Assembly (NCBI GenBank): GCA_029975055.1
Contig: JARKPU010000022.1
Coordinates: 248,001-312,000, forward strand
DNA: 64,000 nucleotides
Direction of reading: 5' to 3'
Origin: Anaerolinea sp.
GTDB taxonomy: Bacteria > Chloroflexota > Anaerolineae > Anaerolineales > Anaerolineaceae
The translations under genes and the position numbers were made by a program. This document shows, piece after piece, positions 42,316-52,233 of this stretch. Position 1 is the first letter of the stretch; each line of letters opens with the position of its first letter. Below the pieces are notes generated by a model, which saw nothing but the letters and a program-made list of their open reading frames with translations, did no database searches and was not told the DNA's origin.

Positions 42316-43528
42316 GCTCACCTCGCATTTCTTCGAGCAACAGGGTCAGCTTTTCGGCCAGTTGTTCACGGTTGAAGTTCTTCTCGATGTACTCGCGCCC
42401 GCTGGCGCCCATGCGCCGCGCGGCCTGCGGGTCGGCGGAAAGGCAGCGCACCGCCTGGGCCAGCGCAGCGGCATCACCGGGCGGCACGGGCAGCCCCGCC
42501 CCGGCCGCCTCCACCACCTGCCGGATCACCCCGTCAATCGCCAACACCACCGGGCGGCCGGCGGCCATATAATCGAAAACCTTGTTCGGGTAGGTGGTCT
42601 TATACAGCTCGAGCGGCTTGAGGATGGCCACGCAGGCGTCGGCGGCGGCCATCACCTCGCGCATGCCGTTCTTTGCCACCGGCGGCAGAAAGGTGAGGTT
42701 ATCCAACCCCATGCGCGCGGCTTGCGCCTGCAGGTTGGGCTTTTCCTTACCGTCTCCCACCAGCAGAAAGTGCACCCCGCGCTCCCCCCGCAGCAGGGCG
42801 GCTGCCTCCAGCACCACGCCCAGGTCGTTCGAAAGGCCGTGCGCCCCGGCATACAGCACCACGAACTGCCCGTCCAGTTGGTGCCGGCGGCGGAACTCGC
42901 CGGCGTCGCCCGCCGGGTCGAACATCGCCGGGTCGGCGCCGTTCGGCACCAGCTCCACCCAGCGTGCGCCGCGCCGGCTGACATGCTCGATGAACCCCGG
43001 CGAGTTGACCATCACGCGGTCGGCATGCCGGTAGAGGAAACGTTCAAGCCAGAGCGAAGCGCGCACCAAAACCGGGTTGCGCAGCACCCCCACCGCAACG
43101 GCAAAGGCGGGCCACAGGTCGCGCACTTCCAGCAAAAAGGGCACTCCCTTCAAGCGCGCCAGCAGCCAGGCCGTCACCGCCTGGAAGATGGGCGGTGAGG
43201 TGCCCCACACCAGGTCCACCTGCCGCACCCGCAGCCCCGCCAGGAACGATGAGAGCATGAAGCTGAGGAAGCTCAGCACGCGGTGAAAGAAGCTGCGGTG
43301 CAGCGCCGAATAGGTGTAGGTGCGCAGGATGGTGATGCCGGGCAAATCCTCCTGCCGTTCCACCCAGGCCGGGCGAGAGCGCGCTACGCCCGTCAGGTAA
43401 CTGACCGGGCTGGAGATGATGGTGACGCGGTGCCCCCGGCCTGCCAGGTGCCGGGCCAGCTCGTGGTGGCGCGTCCCACCGGCTTCGTCCAATGACGCGA
43501 ACGCCTGGTGGATGAGGAGGATATGCAT
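42308..43528 (-). CDS. GT4-family glycosyltransferase (WbuB-like)
   Basis: The 406-residue protein has a GT-B fold: N-terminal domain beginning [23 protein letters not shown], with [17 protein letters not shown] and EVRDLWP, then a C-terminal GT1-type domain with [24 protein letters not shown] and a [17 protein letters not shown] donor site. Similar enzymes add N-acetyl sugars in O-antigen synthesis. It is leaderless by its -10 box and translationally linked to the phoB-like gene, so surface polysaccharide may be co-controlled with the phosphate response, which is inference. Confidence 0.88.
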   Translation of the reverse strand: MHILLIHQAFASLDEAGGTRHHELARHLAGRGHRVTIISSPVSYLTGVARSRPAWVERQEDLPGITILRTYTYSALHRSFFHRVLSFLSFMLSSFLAGLRVRQVDLVWGTSPPIFQAVTAWLLARLKGVPFLLEVRDLWPAFAVAVGVLRNPVLVRASLWLERFLYRHADRVMVNSPGFIEHVSRRGARWVELVPNGADPAMFDPAGDAGEFRRRHQLDGQFVVLYAGAHGLSNDLGVVLEAAALLRGERGVHFLLVGDGKEKPNLQAQAARMGLDNLTFLPPVAKNGMREVMAAADACVAILKPLELYKTTYPNKVFDYMAAGRPVVLAIDGVIRQVVEAAGAGLPVPPGDAAALAQAVRCLSADPQAARRMGASGREYIEKNFNREQLAEKLTLLLEEMRGEHG

Positions 43529-43540
43529 GTTAACATTATA
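43529..43540 (-). promoter_or_regulatory. Leaderless -10 box of the glycosyltransferase-pho operon
   Basis: TATAAT on the minus strand (43540-43535) is followed by six bases (43534-43529) and the ATG at 43528, with no ribosome site. This is the same exact geometry as at 313, 1926, 25938 and 61405. Confidence 0.6.
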
Positions 43541-43624
43541 ATCTGTGCCGCCTCGCCGGGGCTGCAGGATTTGCGCGGTTCGTTTAATCTCGCGGGTCGA
43601 GTTCGGTTCGCCCGGCCTGCCCGC

Positions 43625-45538
43625 TCAGGCAATGGTGAAGACCGTCCGCAGCTCCAGCGGAGCCGCGCCGCGCACCACCCGCCTCACCGCGAGCGCCGGA
43701 ACGCGCAGGTTATAGGCCGGCGAGGCCCACCCCAGGGTTTCCACATCCTCGCCGGGGGCCTCGCCCGCCAGCACCCGCCCGGCCCGGATGACCTGCAGCT
43801 TCCCGCCCGCCCCGCCCTCGAAGGCCACGTGCACGCTCACCCCCGGCCCTTCCAGCCGCAGCACCGAATCGCCCTCCAGAGCAAACGGCCAATCGGACAG
43901 CAGCCAGTGCAGGGTGAAGGCGTGCTCCGCGCCGCCGCCGCCTGCGGGCAGCAGCCGGTCGCTCACCGCCCAGCCGGAGGCAAGCCGCTCCAGCCGCCGC
44001 CGGTGAATCACCCCCAGGCGCCGGTAACCGGCGTGCTCGGCCTCCAGGCAGTCTTCGGTTTCGGCCAGCCGCCGGGTTTGCACCCAATCGAGCCACAGGA
44101 ACTTACCCGCGCGCGTCATCGGCTCGGATTCATCTACGGTGAGGGTGTTGTGCACCCTGGCCGAGGCCAGCGCGTTCTCCCATGGCGGCGGGGCGCTGTA
44201 GCGGTAGGTGCCGGCATCGGAGGCCAGGTTGTGCCCCCCCTGCCAGATCTCCACATGCAGCGGGTCGGCATGCGCCGGGCGCGAGGTGTAACGCACGGCG
44301 CGCAGCGAGGCCCAGCCCGAACCGCCCGCCGCCCACAGGCGCGGAGCGGCCAGCCTCTCCAGCGCCAGCATCTCTACGTGCGGAGCGGCTTCCGGCAGGC
44401 CGAGCCATAATGCCGGTTCGTCCCACCCGCCCGGCTCCAGCAAGGCCCCTCCGGCAAAGGCCTGCGCCGCGGCCTGCAAGGTGGGCCGGAAATCCGCATA
44501 CCCGCCGGGGGCCAGCGGCAGGATGTGCGCGCCGTCGTTGTGCCCCAGGTTCGGCGCCCGCCCGCCCTCTGGGTCTACCTGCTGGTAGAGCCAGCCCACG
44601 GCGGCATAGAGGCAGGCCTGGCTCGCGGCAGGCCAGGCGCGCCCCTCCAGGCGCGCGAAGCAATCGGCCAGCAAGGCCGCCTGCAGCATGAGGCGGTGAT
44701 AGTTGGTGGAGTGCTGGCAGTAGGTTCCGTCTGCGGCGATCTGCGTTTGCAGCGCGCGGTTGAGCTCGCGCCAGCCCGCTTCGCGCCAGCGGCGGGCGTG
44801 CGGGTGCCCGGGCAGCGCCAGCCCTGCCAGGTAAAGCCCAAGCCCCTCGCTGATCTGGTGGTTATTGTGCTGGGCGCGCGCGTAGGGCAGGGTGAGCGCC
44901 ACGCGCCGGGCGTGCTCGGCGGTCGCCTGGGCCAGGCGGAGGAGACGCGCGGGGGTGCTCTCCGGCGAGGCCGCGAAGACGCTCGCCGCAAAGGCAAACG
45001 CCGCGATCCGCAGCGCCGCCTCCTGCGCCGAGGCCCAGTTGGGGCCGATGTTGGGCGGGTTGGCGCGGTCGAAGGCCTCGAAGTAGCGCCAGAAAGCCGC
45101 CGCGCAGCGCTCGTCACCGGCCAGGATATACGCCCGCCCCAACGTGAAGGCCCAGCCAAAGCGCGCCGGTTCCCAGATGAGCTTGATATCCTCGGCGCCC
45201 CAATCCGCCCGCCCGAGCTCGTATTCCGTCCAGTGCACCGCTCCGGCAGGCGGCTCGAGGCAAATCTCAGCCGGCGGCCCGCCGAACAGGCGCGCCTTGC
45301 CGCCGAGGATCTCTTCCGCCTCTTCCAGAAGCTCTGCTCTGGCTGCGCCTGCCAGCGCGTCGTTCAGCCGGGCCTGCCCGGGCAGCGGCCAGAGCGCCCG
45401 CAGGCGCACAGCGGCCTCCTCGCGCCGGGCAGGCGAAGAGCGCCGGTAATGCCCGCTCTGCAGCCCCAGGCGGTAGAGCGCGTACCAGCCCGATTGCGCC
45501 GGCCCCAGGGTGGCGGCCGTCTTCAAGCGGCGAATCAT
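43625..45538 (-). CDS. Heparinase II/III-like polysaccharide lyase
   Basis: The 637-residue protein has an alpha-helical toroid half (residues about 40-370, with YELGRADWGAEDIKLIWEP, then HNNHQISEGLGLYLAGL and STNYHRLMLQAALL) and a C-terminal beta half of the heparinase II/III family with a conserved LASDAGTYRYSAPP metal-site segment and RVHNTLTVDESEPM. Substrates in such clusters are surface polysaccharides that are trimmed or recycled. No signal peptide is clear. ATGA links it to the oxidoreductase gene just upstream. Confidence 0.87.
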   Translation of the reverse strand: MIRRLKTAATLGPAQSGWYALYRLGLQSGHYRRSSPARREEAAVRLRALWPLPGQARLNDALAGAARAELLEEAEEILGGKARLFGGPPAEICLEPPAGAVHWTEYELGRADWGAEDIKLIWEPARFGWAFTLGRAYILAGDERCAAAFWRYFEAFDRANPPNIGPNWASAQEAALRIAAFAFAASVFAASPESTPARLLRLAQATAEHARRVALTLPYARAQHNNHQISEGLGLYLAGLALPGHPHARRWREAGWRELNRALQTQIAADGTYCQHSTNYHRLMLQAALLADCFARLEGRAWPAASQACLYAAVGWLYQQVDPEGGRAPNLGHNDGAHILPLAPGGYADFRPTLQAAAQAFAGGALLEPGGWDEPALWLGLPEAAPHVEMLALERLAAPRLWAAGGSGWASLRAVRYTSRPAHADPLHVEIWQGGHNLASDAGTYRYSAPPPWENALASARVHNTLTVDESEPMTRAGKFLWLDWVQTRRLAETEDCLEAEHAGYRRLGVIHRRRLERLASGWAVSDRLLPAGGGGAEHAFTLHWLLSDWPFALEGDSVLRLEGPGVSVHVAFEGGAGGKLQVIRAGRVLAGEAPGEDVETLGWASPAYNLRVPALAVRRVVRGAAPLELRTVFTIA

Positions 45539-47673
45539 GCCTTCAACTTTTCTACGGCCTCGAATGTGGCGCGCGTGACGGCGATGAGTTGATCGTAAGG
45601 GATGGGCGGCGGCCCGCCCTTGCGCACGCAGGCCAGGAAGTTGGCCCACGCGGCCTGGTGGCCTTTATCCTGCCCGAGCGGTGAGCTGCTGACGCGCCGC
45701 CTGCCCCCCGAGGTCACCTCCAGGCGGCGGAAGTCATCCAGCACGGCCACCGTCCCGCCGCAGAAGACCTCCACGCGCTCTTTGGGCGCGGCCTTATCGC
45801 CGTTGGCCAGGTAAGCCAGCGTGCCCAGCGATCCATCCGGGAAGGTGAGGGTGACGAGAGCATTATCCTGGCGGTAACGGCCCATGTCGGGCAGGGCCTG
45901 CGCTTCCACGCGGCAGGGCGGCTCCCCCACCAGGAAGGTGAGAAAATCCACAAAGTGGCAGCCCTCGCCGATGATGCGCCCGCCGCCCACCGCGGGGTCG
46001 TGCGTCCAATGCGTGAGCGGTAGAAAGCCCGCGTTGACGCGGTAATGCGCGGCCAGCGGTTCGGCGCGCCGCCCCAGCGCGGCCTTCAGGGCCAGCGCCA
46101 GCGGGGCGAAGCGCCGGTTGAACCCCACCGTCAGCAGCGGCAGGGTTTCATCGCGCAGCGCGGCCTCGATCTCCCCCAGCTCCTCTTCGCAGAGCGCCAG
46201 GGGCTTTTCGCAGTAAACGTGTTTGCCCGCCCGCAGAGCCTGCAGGGTTTGCCGCGCATGCTGGTTGTGCCGGGTGAGCACCGCCACCACGTTGATCTCG
46301 GGGTTGGCCAGGATTTCCCGTTCATCCGAGGTTGCAAAGCGAAAGCCGAACTTCTGCGCGGCGTGGCGGGCGCTCAAGCCCGTCCCCGAAGCCACCCCGG
46401 CCAGCACCGCCCCGCCGGCCTTCTGCACGGCCGGAAGGAACACCGCCGAGGCGTAATTGCCCGCTCCGAGCACGCCCACCACCGGCTCTCCGGCGGGCGG
46501 GGCCGCCTTCGGCGCAACGGGCAGGTCCACCCGCCGGGCAGGCGCGGCGGCCCCGGCTTGCGGGTAGGTGAGCAGCACGCCCAGGAAAGGCTCGGAGGTC
46601 TTCCCTGTGATCAATTCATAAGCCCTGGCGCCCTCTTCGATGGGGAAGCGGTGCGAGATGAGCGGCGTCACATCCAGCCTGCCCTCTGCCAGCAGTTCGA
46701 CGAAGGCCTCCAGGTTGCGCCCTTCGGTCCAGCGCACATATCCGGCGGGGTAATCCTGCCCGCGCTCCTCATAGGCCGGGTCGTAGCGCCCGGGGCCGTA
46801 GGAGCGCGAGACCAGGAAGGTGAGCTCCTTCTCGTAATACACCTTGCGCGGGATGTTCAGGCCCACCGCGCCCACCGCCACCACACAGCCGCGGTCGCGC
46901 GCCAGCAGCCCGGCCAGCTCGATGGGGTCGTTGGAATGCGCATCGGCGCACACCAGCACCGCATCGAAGCCCTGCCCGCGGGTGAAGGCGCCCGCGGCGG
47001 CCTCGGCCTCGGCGCGCAGGGCAGCCGAAGCGCCCATCTTCTGCGCCAGCTCCACGCGCGCTGGCGAAAGATCCACGCCAAACACGGCGCAGCCCGCGGC
47101 GCGCGCGATGCCCGCCGCCAGCTGGCCAAGCAACCCCAGGCCGATCACCGCCACGCGCTCGCCCACCTGCGGGCGGGCCAGGCGGAAGCCGTGCAGGGCA
47201 ATCGCCCCCAGGGTGGTGAAGGCCGCGGATTCGAAATCGACGTTATCCGGCAGGCGGGCGAGCAGGTTTTGGGGCACAACGGCCACCTCGGCGTGCGCGG
47301 CGTAACCGCCCCCGGCGCAGGCCACCCGGTCGCCCACGCGGAAACCCTGCAGCCCCTCGCCAACCTCGATGATCGTCCCGGCGGAAGAATAGCCCAAAGC
47401 CATCGCCTGGTCGAGCCGGGTGAAGGCCGCCTGCAGGGTGGGCAGCACCCCTTCGCGGCGGGCTTTATCCAGCACCTGGCGCACCAGGTCAGGCCGCGAG
47501 CGGGCCTTGCCGAGCAGGCTTTTTTCGGCGAACTCGACCACCATGCGCTCGGTGCCCGCCGAGACCAGCGACGCCGCCGTGCGCACCAGGGCTGCTCCGC
47601 GCCGCACGCCCGGGGCCGGAACCTCGGCAACCACTGCCTTGCCATCGCGCATATTTTGAAGAAGTTGTTTCAT
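45535..47673 (-). CDS. Bi-domain oxidoreductase: zinc-type dehydrogenase fused to Gfo/Idh/MocA
   Basis: The 712-residue enzyme joins an MDR-type dehydrogenase (residues 1-365, Rossmann motif VAVIGLGLLGQLAAG) without the structural-zinc cysteines and a Gfo/Idh/MocA domain (residues 385-712, nucleotide site VVGVLGAGNYASAVFL and KHVYCEKPLALCEEE). Such fusions accompany heparinase-like genes in exopolysaccharide clusters and probably oxidise UDP- or alcohol-type sugar groups. A TATAAT box nine bases before the ATG at 47673 supports this start over one at 47733. Confidence 0.87.
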   Translation of the reverse strand: MKQLLQNMRDGKAVVAEVPAPGVRRGAALVRTAASLVSAGTERMVVEFAEKSLLGKARSRPDLVRQVLDKARREGVLPTLQAAFTRLDQAMALGYSSAGTIIEVGEGLQGFRVGDRVACAGGGYAAHAEVAVVPQNLLARLPDNVDFESAAFTTLGAIALHGFRLARPQVGERVAVIGLGLLGQLAAGIARAAGCAVFGVDLSPARVELAQKMGASAALRAEAEAAAGAFTRGQGFDAVLVCADAHSNDPIELAGLLARDRGCVVAVGAVGLNIPRKVYYEKELTFLVSRSYGPGRYDPAYEERGQDYPAGYVRWTEGRNLEAFVELLAEGRLDVTPLISHRFPIEEGARAYELITGKTSEPFLGVLLTYPQAGAAAPARRVDLPVAPKAAPPAGEPVVGVLGAGNYASAVFLPAVQKAGGAVLAGVASGTGLSARHAAQKFGFRFATSDEREILANPEINVVAVLTRHNQHARQTLQALRAGKHVYCEKPLALCEEELGEIEAALRDETLPLLTVGFNRRFAPLALALKAALGRRAEPLAAHYRVNAGFLPLTHWTHDPAVGGGRIIGEGCHFVDFLTFLVGEPPCRVEAQALPDMGRYRQDNALVTLTFPDGSLGTLAYLANGDKAAPKERVEVFCGGTVAVLDDFRRLEVTSGGRRRVSSSPLGQDKGHQAAWANFLACVRKGGPPPIPYDQLIAVTRATFEAVEKLKA

Positions 47674-47682
47674 GGTAGGGGT

Positions 47683-47688
47683 ATTATA
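47683..47688 (-). promoter_or_regulatory. -10 box of the oxidoreductase-heparinase operon
   Basis: TATAAT (47688-47683, minus strand) ends nine bases before the ATG. It faces the promoter of the ligase gene across a 68-base divergent spacer. Confidence 0.5.
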
Positions 47689-47756
47689 GCCAATTTCGCC
47701 CGCGCTCCAGGCTAAACTGCAAGCACATCGCAAGGCTTGCGGCCCGCGTTTTCAGC

Positions 47757-47762
47757 TAGAAT
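47757..47762 (+). promoter_or_regulatory. -10 box of the ligase gene
   Basis: TAGAAT at 47757-47762 precedes GGAGGAG at about 47770, so unlike many genes here this transcript carries a ribosome site before the GTG at 47788. Confidence 0.45.
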
Positions 47763-47787
47763 AACCAGGGAGGAGATTCAACCGGCA

Positions 47788-50031
47788 GTGAACAACCCCT
47801 TACGGATGGCGGCTCTCGGTCGGGCGGCACAGCGCGCGGCGCTGGCGCTGCTGGCGCTGTACGTGGTCGCCTGGGGCGGGAAGTACGCCGGGCTGGTCCT
47901 CTACCTGCCCTACATGATCAACGTCTGGCTGCTGGCGCTGGGCTCTCTGGCCTGGCTGGCCTGGCGTGCCCTGCGCAGGCGGCCCTTCCCCGCCACGCCG
48001 TTCGACCTGCCCCTGCTGGCGTTCCTCGCCGCCTACCTGCTTTCTTCGCTGGCCTCTCCGATCCCGCGCCTTGGCCTGGAGCAGTTCGGCTATTACCTGG
48101 CCTGCACATTGATCTTCTACCTGCTCGTTGACCTGGCGCGGGCGGGTAAATCGCTCGAGCCCTGGCTCGGGCTGATGCTGCTCGCCGGGGCGTGGTACCT
48201 GTTCTTCGGCCTGGGCGAAGTGACTGCCTGGTACCGGCGCTGGCTGGAGATCGCCCCCCCGGGGCAGTGGATCCCTCCGGCCACCCTGCGGGTGGATGCC
48301 ACCATCGGCCACCCCAACACCCTGGCCGCTTTGCTCAACCTGCTCTGGCCGCTGGCGGCGGCGCGGCTGGCGGCAGCCCGCTCGCGCTGGCTGAAGGCCG
48401 CCCTGGCCGTTTATGTGCTGGCGGCTTTCGCCGTGCTCTTCCTCACCTCCTCGCGCGGGGGCTGGCTGGCAGCCGCGGCTGCCCTGGCCGTGTTGATCCT
48501 CCTGCTCGCGCTCGACCGGCGCGAACTGGTCCGGCGGTGCTGGGCCTGGCTGCGCGCGCACGCCTGGGCGTGGGCCGGGCTTGGCCTGGCCGGCCTGCTC
48601 CTGGGCAGGGCGCTCGGCGCGCTCATGCTGCGCCAGGTGCAGCACCCCACCCACCCCACCGCCGACCCGCGCGGCTACATCTGGCAGGTGGCCGTCGCCA
48701 TGTTCCGCGCCCGCCCCTGGCTGGGCGGCGGGCCGGGCACCTACCCGCTGGAGTACCTGAGCTTCTTCTCCAACCCGCCGTTTGATCTGCTGCCCCACGC
48801 GCACAACTTCGTGCTCAACCAGCTCGGCGAGAACGGCCTGGCGGGCGCTGCGGCCACCCTGGCGCTGGGGGCCGTGCTGGCCTGGGCCGCCTGGCAGGCC
48901 TGGAAACGTTCCGCGCCAGGCGGCCGGACGTTGCTGGCCGGGTCGCTGGCGGCGCTGGCAGGGCTGGCGGTGCACAGCCAGTTCGACCTGCCTCAGTGGG
49001 CGCCGGTGGTGAACGTGCTGACGGCTGTGTTGATGGCCGGGCTGGCCGCTCCGCTGCTGCCGCGCCGACCGGCAGGGGTGCCCCTGGCGGCAGGGAACGC
49101 GCTCCTCACGGCGGGCTGCCTTGCCCTCGTCGTTTTGAGCCTGCTTTCGGGCTGGGGTTACACGGCCTACCAGCGCGGGGTAGAAGCGCTGCGGGCCGGC
49201 AACTGGCCCTCTGCTGCCCGCTGGTTGGAAGAAGCCATTCGGCGCGACCCTTCCATGCCGGTCTACCACCTGCAGGCCGGGGTCGCATATGCGCGCCTGG
49301 GGATGGACGATGCCGGCCGGGCAACCGACCCGGCCGCCCTGCGCAAATCCATCGCCCTCACCGGGCAGGGGCTGGCGCTGGCGGGCAACTACGCGCCGGA
49401 TTGGGCCGGGTTGGGCATGGCAAAGCTCGCGGCCGGAGATGCAAAAGGCGGGGTCGAAGCGCTGCGAACAGCTGCCGGGCTTGCCCCGGCCTGGGCCGAG
49501 GTGCGGCTGGCGCTCGCTCAGGCCCTGGAACAGGCCGGCCAGGATGCAGAGGCCGCCGCCCTCTACCGCGCCGCGCTGGAGATGAAGCCCGCCCTGGCGG
49601 AAGACCCGTCTGCGCCCGATACGCCCCTCTGGCGCGAAGCAGCCGCCTCGCCCCCCTCCGCGCTGCCCGATGCCGAAGAAAGCTGGCAGGCGCTGGCTGA
49701 AGGCGATGCGGCCCGCGCCGAAGCGCTCTTCAAAGCCCAGGCCGGAGGGGTGAACAACGCATCGGCCTACCTGGGGCTTGGCCTGGCTCAGATGCAGCAA
49801 GGCAGGCTGGAAGAGGCCCGCCGCTCGCTGGAAACTTCAACATTCATCGATGGCAGCCAGCCGCGGGCGCACGCCGTGCTGGCAGATCTGTATGCAAAGC
49901 TGGGCGAGGCGGCGAAGGCGCAGGCCGAATCCGCGCGGGCGGCGGAGCTGCTCGGCATCAGCGCCTACAACCGACCCGCCGAGCTCGGCACGCGCAAAGG
50001 CCAATGGGTATTGATCTATCATCGGGAGTGA
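47788..50031 (+). CDS. O-antigen ligase/polymerase-like protein with C-terminal TPR repeats
   Basis: The 747-residue protein has about 11 membrane helices in its first 460 residues and the O-antigen-ligase (Wzy_C/WaaL) signature: VDATIGHPNTLAALLNLL, FLTSSRGGWLAAAA, and LLPHAHNFVLNQLGENG-like loop with the catalytic-type His residues. The rest holds four to five TPR units (YQRGVEALRAGNWPSAARW, AYLGLGLAQMQQGRLEEAR). Ligases join polysaccharide chains on the outer membrane face. The GTG start at 47788 is supported by GGAGGAG; an ATG at 47806 is an alternative. It opens the plus-strand half of the polysaccharide locus. Confidence 0.84.
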   Translation: MNNPLRMAALGRAAQRAALALLALYVVAWGGKYAGLVLYLPYMINVWLLALGSLAWLAWRALRRRPFPATPFDLPLLAFLAAYLLSSLASPIPRLGLEQFGYYLACTLIFYLLVDLARAGKSLEPWLGLMLLAGAWYLFFGLGEVTAWYRRWLEIAPPGQWIPPATLRVDATIGHPNTLAALLNLLWPLAAARLAAARSRWLKAALAVYVLAAFAVLFLTSSRGGWLAAAAALAVLILLLALDRRELVRRCWAWLRAHAWAWAGLGLAGLLLGRALGALMLRQVQHPTHPTADPRGYIWQVAVAMFRARPWLGGGPGTYPLEYLSFFSNPPFDLLPHAHNFVLNQLGENGLAGAAATLALGAVLAWAAWQAWKRSAPGGRTLLAGSLAALAGLAVHSQFDLPQWAPVVNVLTAVLMAGLAAPLLPRRPAGVPLAAGNALLTAGCLALVVLSLLSGWGYTAYQRGVEALRAGNWPSAARWLEEAIRRDPSMPVYHLQAGVAYARLGMDDAGRATDPAALRKSIALTGQGLALAGNYAPDWAGLGMAKLAAGDAKGGVEALRTAAGLAPAWAEVRLALAQALEQAGQDAEAAALYRAALEMKPALAEDPSAPDTPLWREAAASPPSALPDAEESWQALAEGDAARAEALFKAQAGGVNNASAYLGLGLAQMQQGRLEEARRSLETSTFIDGSQPRAHAVLADLYAKLGEAAKAQAESARAAELLGISAYNRPAELGTRKGQWVLIYHRE

Positions 50032-50118
50032 GCAAATGCACTCCGAGGGATGAAATCTTCATGGTTTATCAATCAACCTGTTTATAAACAATGGTGCTCG
50101 GTAATTCGATCTTCCCGC

Positions 50119-51456
50119 ATGGCACTTAACAGGCTTAAGCATCTAGGGCAGGAATTCTTCTTCGTCGGGCTCGGACAGGCGCTGGCAATCCTTTTTGGTT
50201 TGTTTGGTATTCGTCTGATCACCCGCGTGCTCGACCCGCCTCAATATGGCGAGCTTTCATTAGCCCTGACGGTATTCACCCTGAGCCAGCAATTGCTCTT
50301 TGGGCCAATCGCCGGTGCGGTCGCTCGATTCTATGCAGCCAGTAAGGAAAATGGAGAATTTCCCGCATTCGTAAGATCTGTGAACCGGGTCGGTCTTTAC
50401 AGCGGCCTGACTACCCTGGCGGTTGGCATGGCTGCTATCTTCCTGTTATTTCTGTTGAATCAATTGCATGTCGCCGCATTGACCGCATTCACCTTCGTGT
50501 TTTCTCTGCTTTCCGGCTGGAATACTATCTTTGAACAATTACAAAACGCAGCCCGCCATCGGGTTGTAGTTGCCTGGCACCAGGCGATTAGCCAGTTGTT
50601 TAAATTCCTGCTGGCATACCTTTTCTGTATTTGGTTTGTTTCGAGCAGCCAATCCGCAATGGCCGGATACGCCGCATCAGCGATCCTCATCTTGCTTTCG
50701 CAAATCTTCTTTTACCGGTTGAAACTGGCGCATGCCAGCACAGATAAACCGGGCGAGATTGCCCCCGATCGGTTCTCTGCCGATTGGTTCAAAAACATCA
50801 CGAGCTACGCAAGTCCCTTTATGATGTGGGGTGTTTTCACCTGGATCCAGCTTTCGTCCGACCGTTGGGCATTGCAGCTCTTTTCCTCCACCAATGATGT
50901 GGGCTTTTACACGGTTTTATACCAATTGGGCTACTATCCAATCACGATCTTATCGTCCGTTTTGGTGCAGTTCGTTTCGCCGATCCTGTTCGAGCGCGTT
51001 GGAGATGGGAACGACCCTCAGCGCTTATTTTCTACACAGAAAATCACCCGGAGACTCACTTTGTTTTCACTCGGGTTGACAATCCTATTGAGCCTCGTTG
51101 TGCTTTTCATCCACGCCCCCATTTTCAGGTTATTGACCGCGCCCGGGTATTGGAAAGTATCGTCCTACCTGCCATTCCTGGTACTCTCCGGCGGGTTGTT
51201 CGCCACCGGGCAGGTTTCAGCTCTTGTTCTGTTAAACAGCCGAAAACCGAATATCCTGTTGCCGCCAAAAATCTCCACGGCTTTGATAGGAACGTGCTTA
51301 AACTTTGTTTTCAGTTATCTTGCCGGGTTAAGCGGGGTCATCGTAGCAAATCTGGCGTTTTCGATCCTGTACTTCTGGTGGGTGTTCATCCTTGCTGAAG
51401 CCGAAAGCAAGAAAGCCCTGCGATCACCGATTTCTCGCGAGGCAGTCAGTCAATGA
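50119..51456 (+). CDS. Polysaccharide flippase (Wzx/MATE-like)
   Basis: The 445-residue product has about 12-14 hydrophobic segments in the Wzx pattern, with an N-terminal RLKHLGQEFFFVGLGQALAI and a YGELSLALTVFTLSQQ loop, and KITRRLTLFSLGLTILLSLV in the middle. It moves lipid-linked repeat units to the outer face. Start ATG 50119 is used because residues before it (from ATG 50050) are polar and not Wzx-like, but neither start has a clear ribosome site. Codon use and AT content change sharply from the preceding ligase gene. Confidence 0.78.
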   Translation: MALNRLKHLGQEFFFVGLGQALAILFGLFGIRLITRVLDPPQYGELSLALTVFTLSQQLLFGPIAGAVARFYAASKENGEFPAFVRSVNRVGLYSGLTTLAVGMAAIFLLFLLNQLHVAALTAFTFVFSLLSGWNTIFEQLQNAARHRVVVAWHQAISQLFKFLLAYLFCIWFVSSSQSAMAGYAASAILILLSQIFFYRLKLAHASTDKPGEIAPDRFSADWFKNITSYASPFMMWGVFTWIQLSSDRWALQLFSSTNDVGFYTVLYQLGYYPITILSSVLVQFVSPILFERVGDGNDPQRLFSTQKITRRLTLFSLGLTILLSLVVLFIHAPIFRLLTAPGYWKVSSYLPFLVLSGGLFATGQVSALVLLNSRKPNILLPPKISTALIGTCLNFVFSYLAGLSGVIVANLAFSILYFWWVFILAEAESKKALRSPISREAVSQ

Positions 51457-52229
51457 ACCAAAAACCTGCGATCTTGCGCTTGTTGAATCGGCTTATTCGT
51501 CCGGTTGTGGATCTGAAACAGCTGGGCAGGGGAGTATGGAGGTATGGAAAATTCCTGCACGATCTTCGTGAATTTCGGAAAACTTCGACCGATCTATCTT
51601 TAAAGATCATTGATCTCGATCCTCAACTGCATGATTTCACATCCACGTCAACAATAGATGCCCATTACTACTATAGTAATGGCTGGGCAATGCGCCGAAT
51701 CCTTCGAAATTCTCCGGAATATCACGTCGATATTGGTTCACAAGTTATCTTCTCGAACCTGCTTAGCTCAGTGATGAAAGTTGCCTTCGTTGAATACCGG
51801 CCGTTGATTGCCCGCATTGACGGGTTATGGAATATGGCTGGAGATATCCTCGCTTTGCCATTTCCATCGAACTGCCTGCCGTCGGTATCGAGCCTGCATG
51901 TTATTGAGCACATTGGGCTGGGCAGGTATGGTGACCGCCTCGACCCTGAAGGCACCCAAAAAGCCGCTCGCGAGCTTTCGCGGGTACTCGCGCCGCTTGG
52001 CTTTCTCTATCTCGCCGTTCCTGTGGGCGTGCCTAGAATCTGCTTCAACGCTCACCGGATTCTTCCACCTCAAAAGGTAATCGGCTTATTTAACGACTTG
52101 AACCTGGTTGAATTTTCTGTCGTGGATGATATGGGGCGTTACACCGAGAACGCCGATCGATTCCAACACGCCGAAAGTCAATACGCATGCGGATTATTCA
52201 TCTTCCAAAAACCCGCGAACAGGTTGTAG
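51453..52229 (+). CDS. DUF268 methyltransferase-like protein
   Basis: The 258-residue protein follows the flippase with an ATGA overlap. A DUF268-like core is seen: VDIGSQVIFSNLL, a segment with PFPSNCLPSVSSLHVIEHIGLGRYGD and a glycine-poor SAM-like fold, then LAPLGFLYLAVPVG. Similar proteins in glycan loci are thought to be methyltransferases or folding relatives; the classical SAM GxGxG motif is not clear. The gene belongs to the AT-rich block. Confidence 0.65.
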   Translation: MNQKPAILRLLNRLIRPVVDLKQLGRGVWRYGKFLHDLREFRKTSTDLSLKIIDLDPQLHDFTSTSTIDAHYYYSNGWAMRRILRNSPEYHVDIGSQVIFSNLLSSVMKVAFVEYRPLIARIDGLWNMAGDILALPFPSNCLPSVSSLHVIEHIGLGRYGDRLDPEGTQKAARELSRVLAPLGFLYLAVPVGVPRICFNAHRILPPQKVIGLFNDLNLVEFSVVDDMGRYTENADRFQHAESQYACGLFIFQKPANRL

Positions 52230-52233
52230 AAGC

